The notes beneath the pieces were generated by a model, which was not told the DNA's origin, did not search any database, and saw only the letters and a list, made by a program, of their open reading frames with translations. DNA of 64,000 nucleotides from Gemmobacter aquatilis (lineage in GTDB: Bacteria > Pseudomonadota > Alphaproteobacteria > Rhodobacterales > Rhodobacteraceae), in contig NZ_FOCE01000011.1 of the NCBI RefSeq assembly GCF_900110025.1, positions 55,917 through 119,916 of the forward strand. Direction: 5' to 3'. Positions 9,460 to 18,283 of the stretch are shown here, piece by piece; positions within the stretch are counted from its first letter, which is position 1; every line of letters begins with the position of its first letter. The position numbers and the translations under genes were made by a program.

Positions 9460-10530
9460 ATGGATGACCTGATGCGCATACCGTGCGTCCTGATGAGGGG
9501 CGGCACGTCCAAGGGACCTTTTTTTCTGCGCAGCGATCTGCCCGCAGACCCGGCGCAGCGCGATGCGCTGCTGATAGAGATCATGGGCTCTGGCCACCCG
9601 CTGGAGATCGACGGCATCGGGGGGGGCAACCCCCTGAGCTCAAAGGTCGCCATCGTCGGACCGGCCAGCCGCGAGGGGGCGGATGTCGACTACCTCTTTG
9701 CGCAGGTGAAGGTCGATGAACAGATCGTCGACACCGCGCCCAACTGCGGCAACATGTTGTCGGCGGTCGCGGCGTTCTCAGTTGAGCGCGGGCTGGTGCT
9801 GGCCGGGCCGTCCGAGACGCGGGTGCGCGTGCACAACGTAAATACCGGCAAGATCATCGAGGCGCGTATCCTCACGCCGGGGGGCGAGCTACGCTATCAA
9901 GGTGACGCCGGTATCGACGGCGTGCCGGGCACGGCGGCGCCGGTCTATCTGGCATTTCTCGAGGCGATCGGGGCCAAGACCGGGCACCTTCTGCCCTCGG
10001 GCGCGCCGCAAGAGGTGATTGATGGGGTTCCGGTCTCGTTGATTGATGGCGCGACGCCGGTCATGATCGCCCGGGCCGAGACCTTCGGACTGACAGGTTC
10101 AGAAAGCGCACAGGAACTCGACCGGAACACCGCGTTCATGGCACGGCTTGAGGCCGTTCGCCTGAAGGCCGGGCAGAGGATGGGTTTTGGCGACGTCGCG
10201 CAGTCGGTGCTTCCCAAACCGGTGCTGATCGGCGCCCCGCAACGCGGGGGCGATCTGGCCGTGCGGTACTTCACACCATGGAGTTGCCATTCATCGCTTG
10301 CAACGACCGGGGCCGTTTCGGTTGCCGTTGCCGCGACGCTGCCGGACAGCATCGTGGGCACTGCCATGCCGGATCTGCGTTTGCCCACTGACCTCACATT
10401 CGAACACCCGTCCGGTCGCATGGCCGTGCGCGTGGAGACCGACGCAGCGACGGGCCAACCCGTCGTCTTCGTCACCCGTACCTGCCGCCGTCTGTTCGAA
10501 GGCGCTGCTCTGGTGCGACGCAGAAACTGA
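9460..10530 (+). CDS. prpF: PrpF/4-oxalomesaconate tautomerase-like isomerase
   Basis: The 356-residue product belongs to the PrpF family, which has a diaminopimelate-epimerase-like fold and moves a proton on aconitate, 2-methylaconitate or 4-oxalomesaconate. Visible motifs are MRGGTSKGPFF at the N-terminus, GGGNPLSSK ending in Lys62, and TAPNCGNM with Cys96; the Lys and Cys correspond to the residues considered catalytic in PrpF. The ATG is chosen because GGGAGGAAG precedes it at a good distance; an upstream start (9418) lacks this. It heads the operon with tctCBA, so a cis/trans-aconitate type substrate is plausible, but the exact substrate cannot be told from sequence. Confidence 0.85.
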   Translation: MDDLMRIPCVLMRGGTSKGPFFLRSDLPADPAQRDALLIEIMGSGHPLEIDGIGGGNPLSSKVAIVGPASREGADVDYLFAQVKVDEQIVDTAPNCGNMLSAVAAFSVERGLVLAGPSETRVRVHNVNTGKIIEARILTPGGELRYQGDAGIDGVPGTAAPVYLAFLEAIGAKTGHLLPSGAPQEVIDGVPVSLIDGATPVMIARAETFGLTGSESAQELDRNTAFMARLEAVRLKAGQRMGFGDVAQSVLPKPVLIGAPQRGGDLAVRYFTPWSCHSSLATTGAVSVAVAATLPDSIVGTAMPDLRLPTDLTFEHPSGRMAVRVETDAATGQPVVFVTRTCRRLFEGAALVRRRN

Positions 10531-10598
10531 CGGCAAGCCGCTGGAGGGGCTGGACCTGCAGGCGGAACCGGAGATCTTTGTTCAAGGGAGGAACTGAC

Positions 10599-11570
10599 AT
10601 GCTGAAATTCAATCGTCGTGCCGCGCTGGCGCTTGGGGTGGCGCTGTTGTCGACGGCGGGCCTGCCCGCGCTGGCGCAGGACTATCCGTCCAAGCCGGTG
10701 ACACTGGTCGTGTCCTATGCGGCTGGTGGTGGAACCGATGCGATTGCACGCGTCTTTGCCGCGCGGCTCGAAAAGGCGCTGAATGGCCGCGTGATCGTGG
10801 AAAACCGCCCCGGTGCGGCCGCAAACATCGGGACCGAGGTGGTCGCAAGCGCCGATCCCGATGGTTACACCCTGCTGGTGGGCAATCAGGGCCCGATGGC
10901 GGTGAACCCGCATATCTTCAACCTGAAACACGACCCGGCCGAAGCGCTGGACCCGATCGCAATGATCGCCGATGCCTCGCTCGTGGTGGTGGTCGGTCCG
11001 CGCCTGCCGGTCACCTCGCTGGCCGAGCTTCTTGAAAAGGCCAAGGCGGGAGAGTTGGTTTACGGTTCGGCCGGCAACGCCTCGGCAAGCCATGTCGCGA
11101 CGCTGCTTCTGGGTCAGACGGCGGGGATCGATCTGAAGCATGTGCCTTACAAGGGTGCAGGCCCGGCGGTGAATGATCTGGTCGGTGGCCATATCGACTT
11201 CATGGTCACCACCATTCCGTCGGTCATCGGCCTCGTCGGCGACGGCACGCTGACCGCGCTGGCGGTGACCGGCGCTGAGCGCTTTGCTGAACTGCCCGAC
11301 GTTCCGACCGTCGCCGAGTCCGGACTGCCGACCTACACCGCCTCGGCATGGTATGGCCTGCTGGGGCCCAAAGGGCTGCCGCAGGACGTGCGCGACAAAC
11401 TGGCCAGCGCCACGGCCGAAACACTCGCGGATCCGGAGTTCATCGCCAAGCTGAAGAACGATGGCGGCGTGCCCTCGGCCCTCTCCGGGCAGGCTTTCGC
11501 TGACTTCATGGCCGCGGAACGTGCCCGCTGGGGTGAGGTCGTCAAGGCCGCCAACATCAAGGTGGAGTGA
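10599..11570 (+). CDS. tctC: TTT transporter substrate-binding protein (TctC/Bug family)
   Basis: The 323-residue protein starts with a cleavable signal peptide (MLKFNRRAALALGV, hydrophobic core, then PALA before QDYPSKP). The mature part has the Bug/TctC features: PVTLVVSYAAGGGTDAIAR, VENRPGAAANIGTEVVASADPDGYTLL and VPYKGAGPAVNDLVGGHIDFM. Such proteins bind di- or tricarboxylates in the periplasm and deliver them to TctAB. A strong AAGGGAGG site lies just upstream. tctB follows with a stop/start overlap or a few bases' gap, which supports co-transcription. Confidence 0.92.
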   Translation: MLKFNRRAALALGVALLSTAGLPALAQDYPSKPVTLVVSYAAGGGTDAIARVFAARLEKALNGRVIVENRPGAAANIGTEVVASADPDGYTLLVGNQGPMAVNPHIFNLKHDPAEALDPIAMIADASLVVVVGPRLPVTSLAELLEKAKAGELVYGSAGNASASHVATLLLGQTAGIDLKHVPYKGAGPAVNDLVGGHIDFMVTTIPSVIGLVGDGTLTALAVTGAERFAELPDVPTVAESGLPTYTASAWYGLLGPKGLPQDVRDKLASATAETLADPEFIAKLKNDGGVPSALSGQAFADFMAAERARWGEVVKAANIKVE

Positions 11571-11575
11571 CAGAA

Positions 11576-12091
11576 ATGAGCCACGAGGTCACCAACCCGC
11601 CCCCGCCACGACCCTTGATCGGCCGAGAACGGCTGGCCGGGCTCTGCCTCGTGGTTTTCGGGCTCTTTGCCCTCTATGCCAGCGCCGATCTTCCCTTCTT
11701 CACCGAAGGGGGGGTTGGATCAGGCCTTCTGCCGCGCGCGTTGTCGGTGCTGATCATCCTTCTGGGAATTGTGCAGCTGGCGATCTGCTGGCGCGAGCCA
11801 CCGGAATCAACCGGCAACTGGCCGATCCGAGACATGGTTCCGGTGCTGGTCGGGATCTTCCTCTTTGCCCTGACGATCCGTGGTTTTGATTTCGGATCGT
11901 TCAAGATCCCGGTGCTGGGAATGGCGGTCGCAACGCCGCTGGCGATCTTCTGCTCGGGCATGGCGGCAAAGGATGCGCGTCTGGTGGAGCTTCTGATCTT
12001 CACGGTGGTGTTGTCTGCGCTCTGCATTGCCTTGTTCCGTTTCGCGCTCGGGCTTTCGCTGCCTGTTGCGCCTTGGCTGATCGGATACTGA
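11576..12091 (+). CDS. tctB: Tripartite tricarboxylate transporter small subunit TctB
   Basis: This 171-residue membrane protein has four hydrophobic segments (roughly residues 20-40, 50-70, 85-120 with a break, and 135-165), as in TctB, the small membrane component of TTT transporters. ATG 11576 has GGAG nine bases upstream; an alternative GTG at 11567 overlaps the tctC stop codon. It lies between tctC and tctA, the normal order for this transporter. Confidence 0.88.
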   Translation: MSHEVTNPPPPRPLIGRERLAGLCLVVFGLFALYASADLPFFTEGGVGSGLLPRALSVLIILLGIVQLAICWREPPESTGNWPIRDMVPVLVGIFLFALTIRGFDFGSFKIPVLGMAVATPLAIFCSGMAAKDARLVELLIFTVVLSALCIALFRFALGLSLPVAPWLIGY

Positions 12092-12092
12092 C

Positions 12093-13598
12093 ATGATGGA
12101 CATGCTGTACAATCTGGGGCTGGGCTTTGCCGTCGCGCTCACGCTCAAGAATGTGTTTTTCTGCTTTGTTGGCTGCCTTATCGGCACGCTTGTGGGTGTG
12201 CTTCCCGGTGTCGGCCCGGTCGCGACCATCTCGATCTTGCTGCCGGTCACGCTGGCGCTGGACCCGACCGGTGCCCTGATCATGCTGGCCGGGATTTACT
12301 ACGGCGCGCAGTATGGCGGCTCGACCACGGCCATTCTGGTGAACATCCCGGGCGAGGCCACGGCCGTCGTCACCGCGATTGACGGGCACGAGATGGCAAA
12401 GCGCGGGCAGGCCGGGCTGGCACTTGGGCTTGCCGCCATCGGATCGTTCATCGCCGGCACCTTTGCGACCATCGTCATTGCGGCGCTTGGCGTTCCGATG
12501 ACCAAGCTGGGTCTGCTCTTCGGTCCGGCAGAGTATTTCTCGCTGATGGTCATGGGCCTCGTGTTTGCGGTCGTGCTGGCGCATGGATCGCTGACCAAGG
12601 CCGTGGCGATGATCCTGGCGGGCGTGCTTCTGTCCTGCGTTGGGGCGGATATGGAAACCGGGCGCGAACGGATGACCTTTGGCCTGCACATGCTGACCGA
12701 CGGGATCGAATTCGTCGTGCTGGCGATGGGCGTCTTCGGCTTCGGCGAGATCTTCAAGAATCTGGCTGACCCCGAAAAGCGCGATCTGGTGAAGGGTTCG
12801 ATCGGGCGGCTCTGGCCCAGCCTGCGTGACCTGCGCGAAAACATGGGCGCAATCCTGCGCGGGACGGGTATCGGTGCGGTGCTCGGTGTGCTTCCCGGCA
12901 ACGGCGCGATCCTCGGCCCATTCGCCAGCTACGCGATGGAAAAGCGGCTGTCGAAGCGCCCGCAGGACTTTGGCACCGGCGTTTCGCAGGCGGTTGCAGG
13001 GCCTGAATCGGCAAACAATGCCGGCGCGCAGACCTCGTTCATTCCCTTGATGACGCTGGGCCTGCCACCCAATGCGGTGATGGCGCTTATGGTGGGCGCC
13101 ATGATGATCCAGGGCATTGTTCCCGGTCCGCAGGTCATCGAGCGCAACCCGGAGCTGTTCTGGGGCCTGATCGCCAGCATGTGGATCGGCAACCTGATGC
13201 TGGTCATCATCAACCTGCCCCTGATCGGCCTCTGGGTGAAGCTGCTGCAGGTGCCATACCGCTTGCTCTTCCCTGCCATTGTCGCCTTCTGCTGCATCGG
13301 TCTCTTCTCGATCTCGAACGAGCCGACGCAGGTGATGATGGCTGGTGCGATGGGTCTGGTGGGATTTGCGCTGTGGAAGCTGCAGTTCGAGGCCGCGCCG
13401 CTTGCGCTTGGCTTCGTGCTGGGCCGGCTGCTGGAAGAAAAGCTGCGTCAGGCGCTGATCATTTCGGATGGCAGCATGACCACCTTTATCACCTCGCCGC
13501 TGTCGGCCTTCCTTCTGGCCATCGGGGCCTTCGCTCTGCTCGTCGCGGTGCTGCCGTCGATCCGCAAATCGCGCGACGAGGTGTTCAAGGACGCCTGA
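12093..13598 (+). CDS. tctA: Tripartite tricarboxylate transporter large permease TctA
   Basis: The 501-residue protein has about a dozen membrane segments and the two signature loops of TctA: VGCLIGTLVGVLPGVGPVA with YGAQYGGSTTAILVNIPGE near the N-terminus, and GVLPGNGAILGPFASY plus SFIPLMTLGLPPNAVMALM in the second half. It starts one base after the tctB stop. With TctB and TctC it imports a tricarboxylate using the ion gradient. A strong hairpin lies between this gene and the next one. Confidence 0.94.
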   Translation: MMDMLYNLGLGFAVALTLKNVFFCFVGCLIGTLVGVLPGVGPVATISILLPVTLALDPTGALIMLAGIYYGAQYGGSTTAILVNIPGEATAVVTAIDGHEMAKRGQAGLALGLAAIGSFIAGTFATIVIAALGVPMTKLGLLFGPAEYFSLMVMGLVFAVVLAHGSLTKAVAMILAGVLLSCVGADMETGRERMTFGLHMLTDGIEFVVLAMGVFGFGEIFKNLADPEKRDLVKGSIGRLWPSLRDLRENMGAILRGTGIGAVLGVLPGNGAILGPFASYAMEKRLSKRPQDFGTGVSQAVAGPESANNAGAQTSFIPLMTLGLPPNAVMALMVGAMMIQGIVPGPQVIERNPELFWGLIASMWIGNLMLVIINLPLIGLWVKLLQVPYRLLFPAIVAFCCIGLFSISNEPTQVMMAGAMGLVGFALWKLQFEAAPLALGFVLGRLLEEKLRQALIISDGSMTTFITSPLSAFLLAIGAFALLVAVLPSIRKSRDEVFKDA

Positions 13599-13609
13599 TC
13601 CGTCCCCCT

Positions 13610-13641
13610 GACCTGGCCGCGCGCTGACCTGCGGCCAGGTC
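13610..13641 (+). terminator. Hairpin between tctA and the lyase-like genes
   Basis: A perfect 11-bp stem, GACCTGGCCGC (13610-13620) with GCGGCCAGGTC (13631-13641), encloses a 10-base loop. No T-run follows, so this may be an attenuator or a processing/stability hairpin that sets transporter and enzyme expression apart; full termination is less likely. Confidence 0.5.
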
Positions 13642-13686
13642 CCCTCCTATCTCCCCCAAAATCTCATAGCCAACTGGAGGAACCTG

Positions 13687-14961
13687 ATGCAGGTGACCGG
13701 AATGCTCACGGGTGCACGTCTGCTGGCCCATGTCGGATTTCCCACGTCGGAAATCCTTGGCCCCGACGCAACAGAGGATCAGATCCAGGGTCTGATCGAC
13801 CGACACGGCCTGATCTTCATCAAGCCGCTGTTCCGGGGCGGGGTGGGGAAGAAGGGCAAGGCCGGGCTGATTGGTCGCGCCCGTGATCTGGGAACCGCAC
13901 TGGCGGAAAAGGAGCGGCTCTACTTTGCCGAGCACCGCCACGGCAATGCGGTCGCCAAGGCCAATGGCGTGACCTTCGAGGCGGGCGTCCCTGCGGAACA
14001 TGAGGTCTATTTCGCGATCACCGACGACACGCGCTTTCGTGCCCCAACGATGACGCTGACCCACCGCGGCGGGGTGGATATCGAGGAACTCGACAAGTCC
14101 GAGATCGCGAGCGTTCCGTTTGATGCATTGACGGGGATGAAGGCCTTCGTCGTCGCCAATGCCTTGACCGAGATCGGTGCCCCGCGTGAGATCATCTCGC
14201 CCCTGACGCAGCATCTGCCGAAACTGTGGGAGCTGATGCACCACTACGGCATGACAACGCTGGAGTTGAACCCGATCCGCATGATGCCGGGCCGCGATGG
14301 CCGGCTGACCCCCATCGCCTGCGACTTCAAATGCGGCTTTGACCGGGACGACCTGCGCGTGGGTCGCCTCGGCCTGCCGGATTATCTGTTCGCCGCCGAC
14401 ATTTCCGAGTTCGAGCAAGAGGTGAACCAGCTGCGCACCCATCAGGGGCAGTCGGACGTCTTCGTCATCAACGAAAAGGGCACCATCCTTGCGCCAACCT
14501 TTGGCGGTGGGGCGAACAGTCTGGTGACCGAGGTTCTGGGCGATGCCGCCATCATCTCCTCCGATTTTGGGGGCAACCCGCCCTATGAGAAGATGAAGGC
14601 CGTCGCCTCGATCTGCTACCGTCATTTCCTGAAGCAGACCAATGTCCTGTTCATCATTGGCGGCAAGTCGAACAATACCGACATTCTGGAAACCTTCCGG
14701 GGCATGGGTGATGCTCTGCGCGAGCACTTTGCCCGGCATGGACCGGTGCCGCTCTATGTCGTGGTTGGGCGCGGCGGTCCGAACCTTGTGCGCGGCATGG
14801 GCAACCTTGCCGATACGCTGGACAGCCTTGGCGTGCCCTACCGCTTTTTCGGCTTCGACAGCGCAATTTCCGAAGTGGTCAACCATGCCAAGCAGGTCGA
14901 CCAATGGATGCGCGGCGGTGGGCGTGCCGAGATTGCCCGCGCGATGAACATCAGCATCTGA
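13687..14961 (+). CDS. ATP-citrate lyase small-subunit-like protein (ATP-grasp, citrate-binding)
   Basis: The 424-residue product aligns by eye with the N-terminal part of ATP-citrate lyase. Residues ~46-62 have FIKPLFRGGVGKKGKAGL, the ATP-grasp lysine region. The ~118-126 stretch THRGGVDIEEL mirrors the family HEGGVDVGD. TTLELNPIRM near 195 is the metal-binding NPL-type motif. The citrate-binding part shows APTFGGGANSLVTEVLGD, LFIIGGKSNNTDILETFRGM and VVVGRGGPNLVRGM. It should bind ATP and a tricarboxylate and form an acyl-phosphate with the partner subunit. The next gene encodes the matching large half 13 bases downstream, as in two-subunit enzymes. In this setting (TTT transporter, PrpF) a catabolic role on citrate or a related acid is more likely than a reductive TCA cycle. 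Confidence 0.8.
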   Translation: MQVTGMLTGARLLAHVGFPTSEILGPDATEDQIQGLIDRHGLIFIKPLFRGGVGKKGKAGLIGRARDLGTALAEKERLYFAEHRHGNAVAKANGVTFEAGVPAEHEVYFAITDDTRFRAPTMTLTHRGGVDIEELDKSEIASVPFDALTGMKAFVVANALTEIGAPREIISPLTQHLPKLWELMHHYGMTTLELNPIRMMPGRDGRLTPIACDFKCGFDRDDLRVGRLGLPDYLFAADISEFEQEVNQLRTHQGQSDVFVINEKGTILAPTFGGGANSLVTEVLGDAAIISSDFGGNPPYEKMKAVASICYRHFLKQTNVLFIIGGKSNNTDILETFRGMGDALREHFARHGPVPLYVVVGRGGPNLVRGMGNLADTLDSLGVPYRFFGFDSAISEVVNHAKQVDQWMRGGGRAEIARAMNISI

Positions 14962-14974
14962 CAGGAGACTTGCC

Positions 14975-17686
14975 ATGTATCGCCAAGGGGTCGCGGATTT
15001 TCCGTATTTTCTGGGCATTGACCGTCTGGATCAGATCGCAACGCCCGATGACCGGGTTTGTGTGCTGAACATTCTGGGGAGCGAAAGCCGCACTGTGACG
15101 CCGGTCAGCCACGCCTTCTCGGGTGGCAATGTGGTGTTCGGCACCTCGCCGGGCCGGTCGGGGCAGGTTCTGAAGACGCTGGCAGGCGACATTCCGGTGT
15201 TCAACACCGTGCTTGAAGGGCTGAGAGCCGGGCATCGTTTCAACACCGGGGTCGTCTATCTGCCACCTTCGGGCGTGCGCGATGGCGTGGCCGAGTTGAT
15301 CCGCGTCAACCCGGAGCTGCGCAAGATCGTCATCATCACCGAAAAGATCGCGGTCCATGACGCGCGCGAGATCCGGGCCATGGCGCAAACCTCGGGCATC
15401 GATATCGTCGGGGGCAACTGCCTTGGTGTTGCTGACAGTTGGTCGCGCGTGCGCATTGGCGGCGCGCTTGGTGGAGATCACCCCGAGGAGTCACTCATCA
15501 AGGGCTCGGTCGCCGTTTTCTCGAACTCGGGCGGGTTCACGACCACCATCGCGCAATACATGGCGACGGCTGGATGGGGAACGACGACGCTGATTTCGTC
15601 GGGCAAGGATGTGTACATCCAGTATGCCGCGCGTGACTTTGCCCACGCCTTCGGCAATGACTCCCGCTCGCGTGCGGCGGTGCTCTATGTCGAACCTGGC
15701 GGCTATTACGAACGGGGCATCGAATGGTCCAAGCCCGTGGTTGCCTGTGTGGTGGGCCGCTGGAAATCACGGCTGACACGCGCCGTGGGCCATGCCGGGG
15801 CGATGGCAGGCGCGGGCGACAGTGCCGAGGACAAGGAGCGCTGGTTCATGGAAGCGTTCGGAGTCAAAGGCATATTCACGCCCGCAACACCGCACGTTTC
15901 GGCCAAGGGTGCACTGGTGACGAACATTGCCGACATTCCGGCGGCGCTTACGGCGGTGATGGCGCTGAACGGGGCCTCACCCGATTTTGCGCCGCGCGGA
16001 TCGCTGACATTGAAGCCATGGATCGCGAACGATCAGGGGCTGCCGCTGCCATCCGAGATCGCCCTGCCCGTGGTGACCGCACCTTCCCCTTACGACCAGC
16101 AGATCGCCGGACTGTCTGACCAGATCGGCGCGGTCATCGCGCGGCAGGGGATGAAGGACAAATCAGGTGCCAGCGTGATGGATGCCCAGACACAGGTGAC
16201 CAGCGTGCATGGTCACACTGTGCTCGATCTGGCGCTGCAACCGCTTGAGGCAATGTTTGCCTTGCCGCTTGTCCACGAAATTGCCGACGCGAATGATCGG
16301 GCGCTGCTCGATGTAGCTGTGGCTGCTGAGGTCAACCTGGTGGGGGATCCGATCCTTGTCGCGACCGATGCCGCGCGTGCGGGGGCCAATGCCCCAAACG
16401 CGATCATGGCGGTCGCCGCGGGTATTACCGGCCCGCACCGGCTGGAGCGGGCCCTGGCCTGCGCGCAGGCGCTGATCGAGCTTTTCGCCAAATCCGGCTT
16501 GCGCGATGGCCGCGACGAAGGCTTTGACCTGTCCAGGATCCAGATCGATGACGCGACGCGCCGGTTGTTCCTTGCCACCGCCGATGAGGCTGACGACCCA
16601 AGACCCGAGGCGATGCTGGAGGCGATTGCCGCCCGTGGCGGCCGGTCGGTCTTTCTGAACTTCCTGATGGGTCTGGGCGCCCGTGTCTCCCGTGACGCGA
16701 TCCTTGCCGCCATCACCACGACGATCGCCTGGGGCCCGCTGGTGCGCAAGCGGATCAGCCGACTGACGGCCGGGACGCTGCCCTGGTATCTGCGGCTTTA
16801 TGGCGTGATGGTGGGGGCGACGATCCCCGGCCAGCATCACCAGCCCGGCAGCCTCTGGGGCATTCCCCGCGCCGAGCGGTTTCAGGACTGGACAATGGCC
16901 GACCTCTGCTGCCTTGCAATGACCGGCAAAAGGCCAGCCCCGAACGAGGCACTTTACATCCAGATCCTCATCGGGCTTCTGATCTCCAACGGCCCCGGTG
17001 CAATCTCGGCGCAGGGTGCCAAGGGCGCGGTGGCCGCCGACGGCCCCCAGACACCCGAGCGCGTGCAGATCAACAAGGCGATGATGGGCTTTCTGACCCA
17101 TTCGGGCTACAGCCACGGCGGCAACGGGTTTGAGGGCATGGCTTTCCTTCTGGACCAGTTCCGCGACAGCGGGCTGACAGATCCGGCCAACCCGGACCAC
17201 GGGCTTGACCTGAAGGCGATGGCCCGCCGCTTTGCCCTTGCCTACAAGGCCGAAAAGCGCAGCGCCAAAGACCTGGGGCAAGAGGTGCGCGCCCTTCCCG
17301 GCGTCCACCATCCGGTCTTCAAGGGCAAGCCTGAAAACTTTGACCCGCGCGAACGCTTTATCGCGCGCTTCATGGAGGAACGGGGCGAATACAACGTCTT
17401 CCACGATTTCTACCGACATCTGGTGCGCGAGTTGTTCGAGGTGGGGGCCTCTCCCTATGTCTTCTGCGTAAATGTCGATGCGATCATCGCGGCGCTGCTT
17501 CTGTCTGTGCTGTGGAAGGATTACCAGTCCGGGGCCCTGACCTCGCGCGATCTGGAAACCGCGGCCTTTACCGTGTTCCTGTTCGGTCGCATGATCGGGG
17601 CGGCCGCCGAAATCGACGACCATCTGAACAGGGGGCGCAACATGGATACCCGAACGCCCGCATCCGCTTGTGGCCATGTCCTCTGA
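14975..17686 (+). CDS. ATP-citrate lyase large-subunit-like protein (CoA-ligase alpha plus citrate-synthase domain), enlarged
   Basis: The 903-residue product begins with a succinyl-CoA-synthetase-alpha-like domain: FGTSPGRSGQ near 51, IVGGNCLGVADSW near 145, SNSGGFTTTIAQYMATAGWG near 180, and VGHAGAMAGAGDSAEDK with His273, the expected phosphohistidine. The last ~300 residues are citrate-synthase-like: MTGKRPAPNEAL, SNGPGAISAQGAKGAVAADG, GYSHGGNGFEGM, VHHPVFKGKPENFDPRER and FCVNVDAIIAALLLSVL, the last two matching the GHR and NVDG regions of ATP-citrate lyase. Bacterial large subunits are usually ~600 residues; here ~200-250 extra residues (about 370-590) lie between, including GANAPNAIMAVAAGITGP, which resembles a second, degenerate citrate-synthase module. 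It follows the small-subunit gene with an AGGAG site. Confidence 0.8.
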   Translation: MYRQGVADFPYFLGIDRLDQIATPDDRVCVLNILGSESRTVTPVSHAFSGGNVVFGTSPGRSGQVLKTLAGDIPVFNTVLEGLRAGHRFNTGVVYLPPSGVRDGVAELIRVNPELRKIVIITEKIAVHDAREIRAMAQTSGIDIVGGNCLGVADSWSRVRIGGALGGDHPEESLIKGSVAVFSNSGGFTTTIAQYMATAGWGTTTLISSGKDVYIQYAARDFAHAFGNDSRSRAAVLYVEPGGYYERGIEWSKPVVACVVGRWKSRLTRAVGHAGAMAGAGDSAEDKERWFMEAFGVKGIFTPATPHVSAKGALVTNIADIPAALTAVMALNGASPDFAPRGSLTLKPWIANDQGLPLPSEIALPVVTAPSPYDQQIAGLSDQIGAVIARQGMKDKSGASVMDAQTQVTSVHGHTVLDLALQPLEAMFALPLVHEIADANDRALLDVAVAAEVNLVGDPILVATDAARAGANAPNAIMAVAAGITGPHRLERALACAQALIELFAKSGLRDGRDEGFDLSRIQIDDATRRLFLATADEADDPRPEAMLEAIAARGGRSVFLNFLMGLGARVSRDAILAAITTTIAWGPLVRKRISRLTAGTLPWYLRLYGVMVGATIPGQHHQPGSLWGIPRAERFQDWTMADLCCLAMTGKRPAPNEALYIQILIGLLISNGPGAISAQGAKGAVAADGPQTPERVQINKAMMGFLTHSGYSHGGNGFEGMAFLLDQFRDSGLTDPANPDHGLDLKAMARRFALAYKAEKRSAKDLGQEVRALPGVHHPVFKGKPENFDPRERFIARFMEERGEYNVFHDFYRHLVRELFEVGASPYVFCVNVDAIIAALLLSVLWKDYQSGALTSRDLETAAFTVFLFGRMIGAAAEIDDHLNRGRNMDTRTPASACGHVL

Positions 17687-17722
17687 GCAGCCAGCGGGCG
17701 AGCCGTCATCCGCACCATCGCC

Positions 17723-18283
17723 ATGCCCGCCGACGCCAACCCGTCGGGCGATAACTTTGGGGGCTGGCTGATGGCCCAGATGGACCTTGCGGCGGGCAAT
17801 CTTGCCGCAAGGGCATCGCGGGGCCGTTCGGCCACCATCGCGGTAGAGGGGATGACCTTCCACAAGCCTGTGAAGGGTTGGGAGGAAATGTCGCTTTACG
17901 CGGACATGGTTTCGACCGGTCGGACATCGATGCGCATCCATGTCGACGCATGGCGGCGCAACAGATATGCCGAAGAGAGCGTGATGGTGACCGATGCCAC
18001 CTTCACCTTCCTCGTGCTGGACAGCGAGGGGCGGCCCGCCTCTTGGTTGACCGGCAGGACGCGTCGCCCGATCGCTCTGCACTCTGGCCCGCTGCGATGG
18101 CGGTCTACGGCTCGTCGTGCAGCGGGATCTCGCGACCACGCATGGCGCGGATGCGCATGGACAGGGCCGCTTCGACATGGGCCCGCATCGCCGCTTCGGC
18201 CGTCGCCCCGTCACGGGCCTGCAGCGCCGCCAGGACGGTGGCATGTTCGCTCAGGGAGGCCGTCACGCGGTCAGGGTCGGTGA
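17723..18283 (+). CDS. Acyl-CoA thioesterase (YciA-like hotdog), altered ends
   Basis: Residues 1-110 read MPADANPSGDNFGGWLMAQMD, then VEGMTFHKPV, STGRTSMRIHVDAWRR and TFTFLVLDSEGRPA, a clear YciA/hotdog thioesterase with the NPSGDNFGGW active-site region. The conserved start VIRTIAMPAD continues upstream of this ATG without a stop for 36 bases, up to the TGA of the preceding gene, which lies in the same frame; no ATG, GTG or TTG is available in between. After EGRPA the sequence stops looking like the family and runs on antisense to gntR, giving 186 residues against about 130-140 expected, so a frameshift near 18030 is likely. It would hydrolyse acyl-CoA and could recycle CoA for the lyase-like enzyme. 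Confidence 0.6.
   Translation: MPADANPSGDNFGGWLMAQMDLAAGNLAARASRGRSATIAVEGMTFHKPVKGWEEMSLYADMVSTGRTSMRIHVDAWRRNRYAEESVMVTDATFTFLVLDSEGRPASWLTGRTRRPIALHSGPLRWRSTARRAAGSRDHAWRGCAWTGPLRHGPASPLRPSPRHGPAAPPGRWHVRSGRPSRGQGR

Noticed and set aside
13585..15018. 477-residue minus-strand frame
   Set aside because: Antisense to the ATP-grasp gene; no ribosome binding site or motif.
13687..17686. Evidence for a reductive TCA cycle
   Set aside because: No other cycle genes are present, and the neighbours (TTT transporter, PrpF, LysR, GntR) point to use of an external tricarboxylate.
16163..18244. 693-residue minus-strand frame
   Set aside because: Antisense to the lyase-like gene and without any domain; a shadow.
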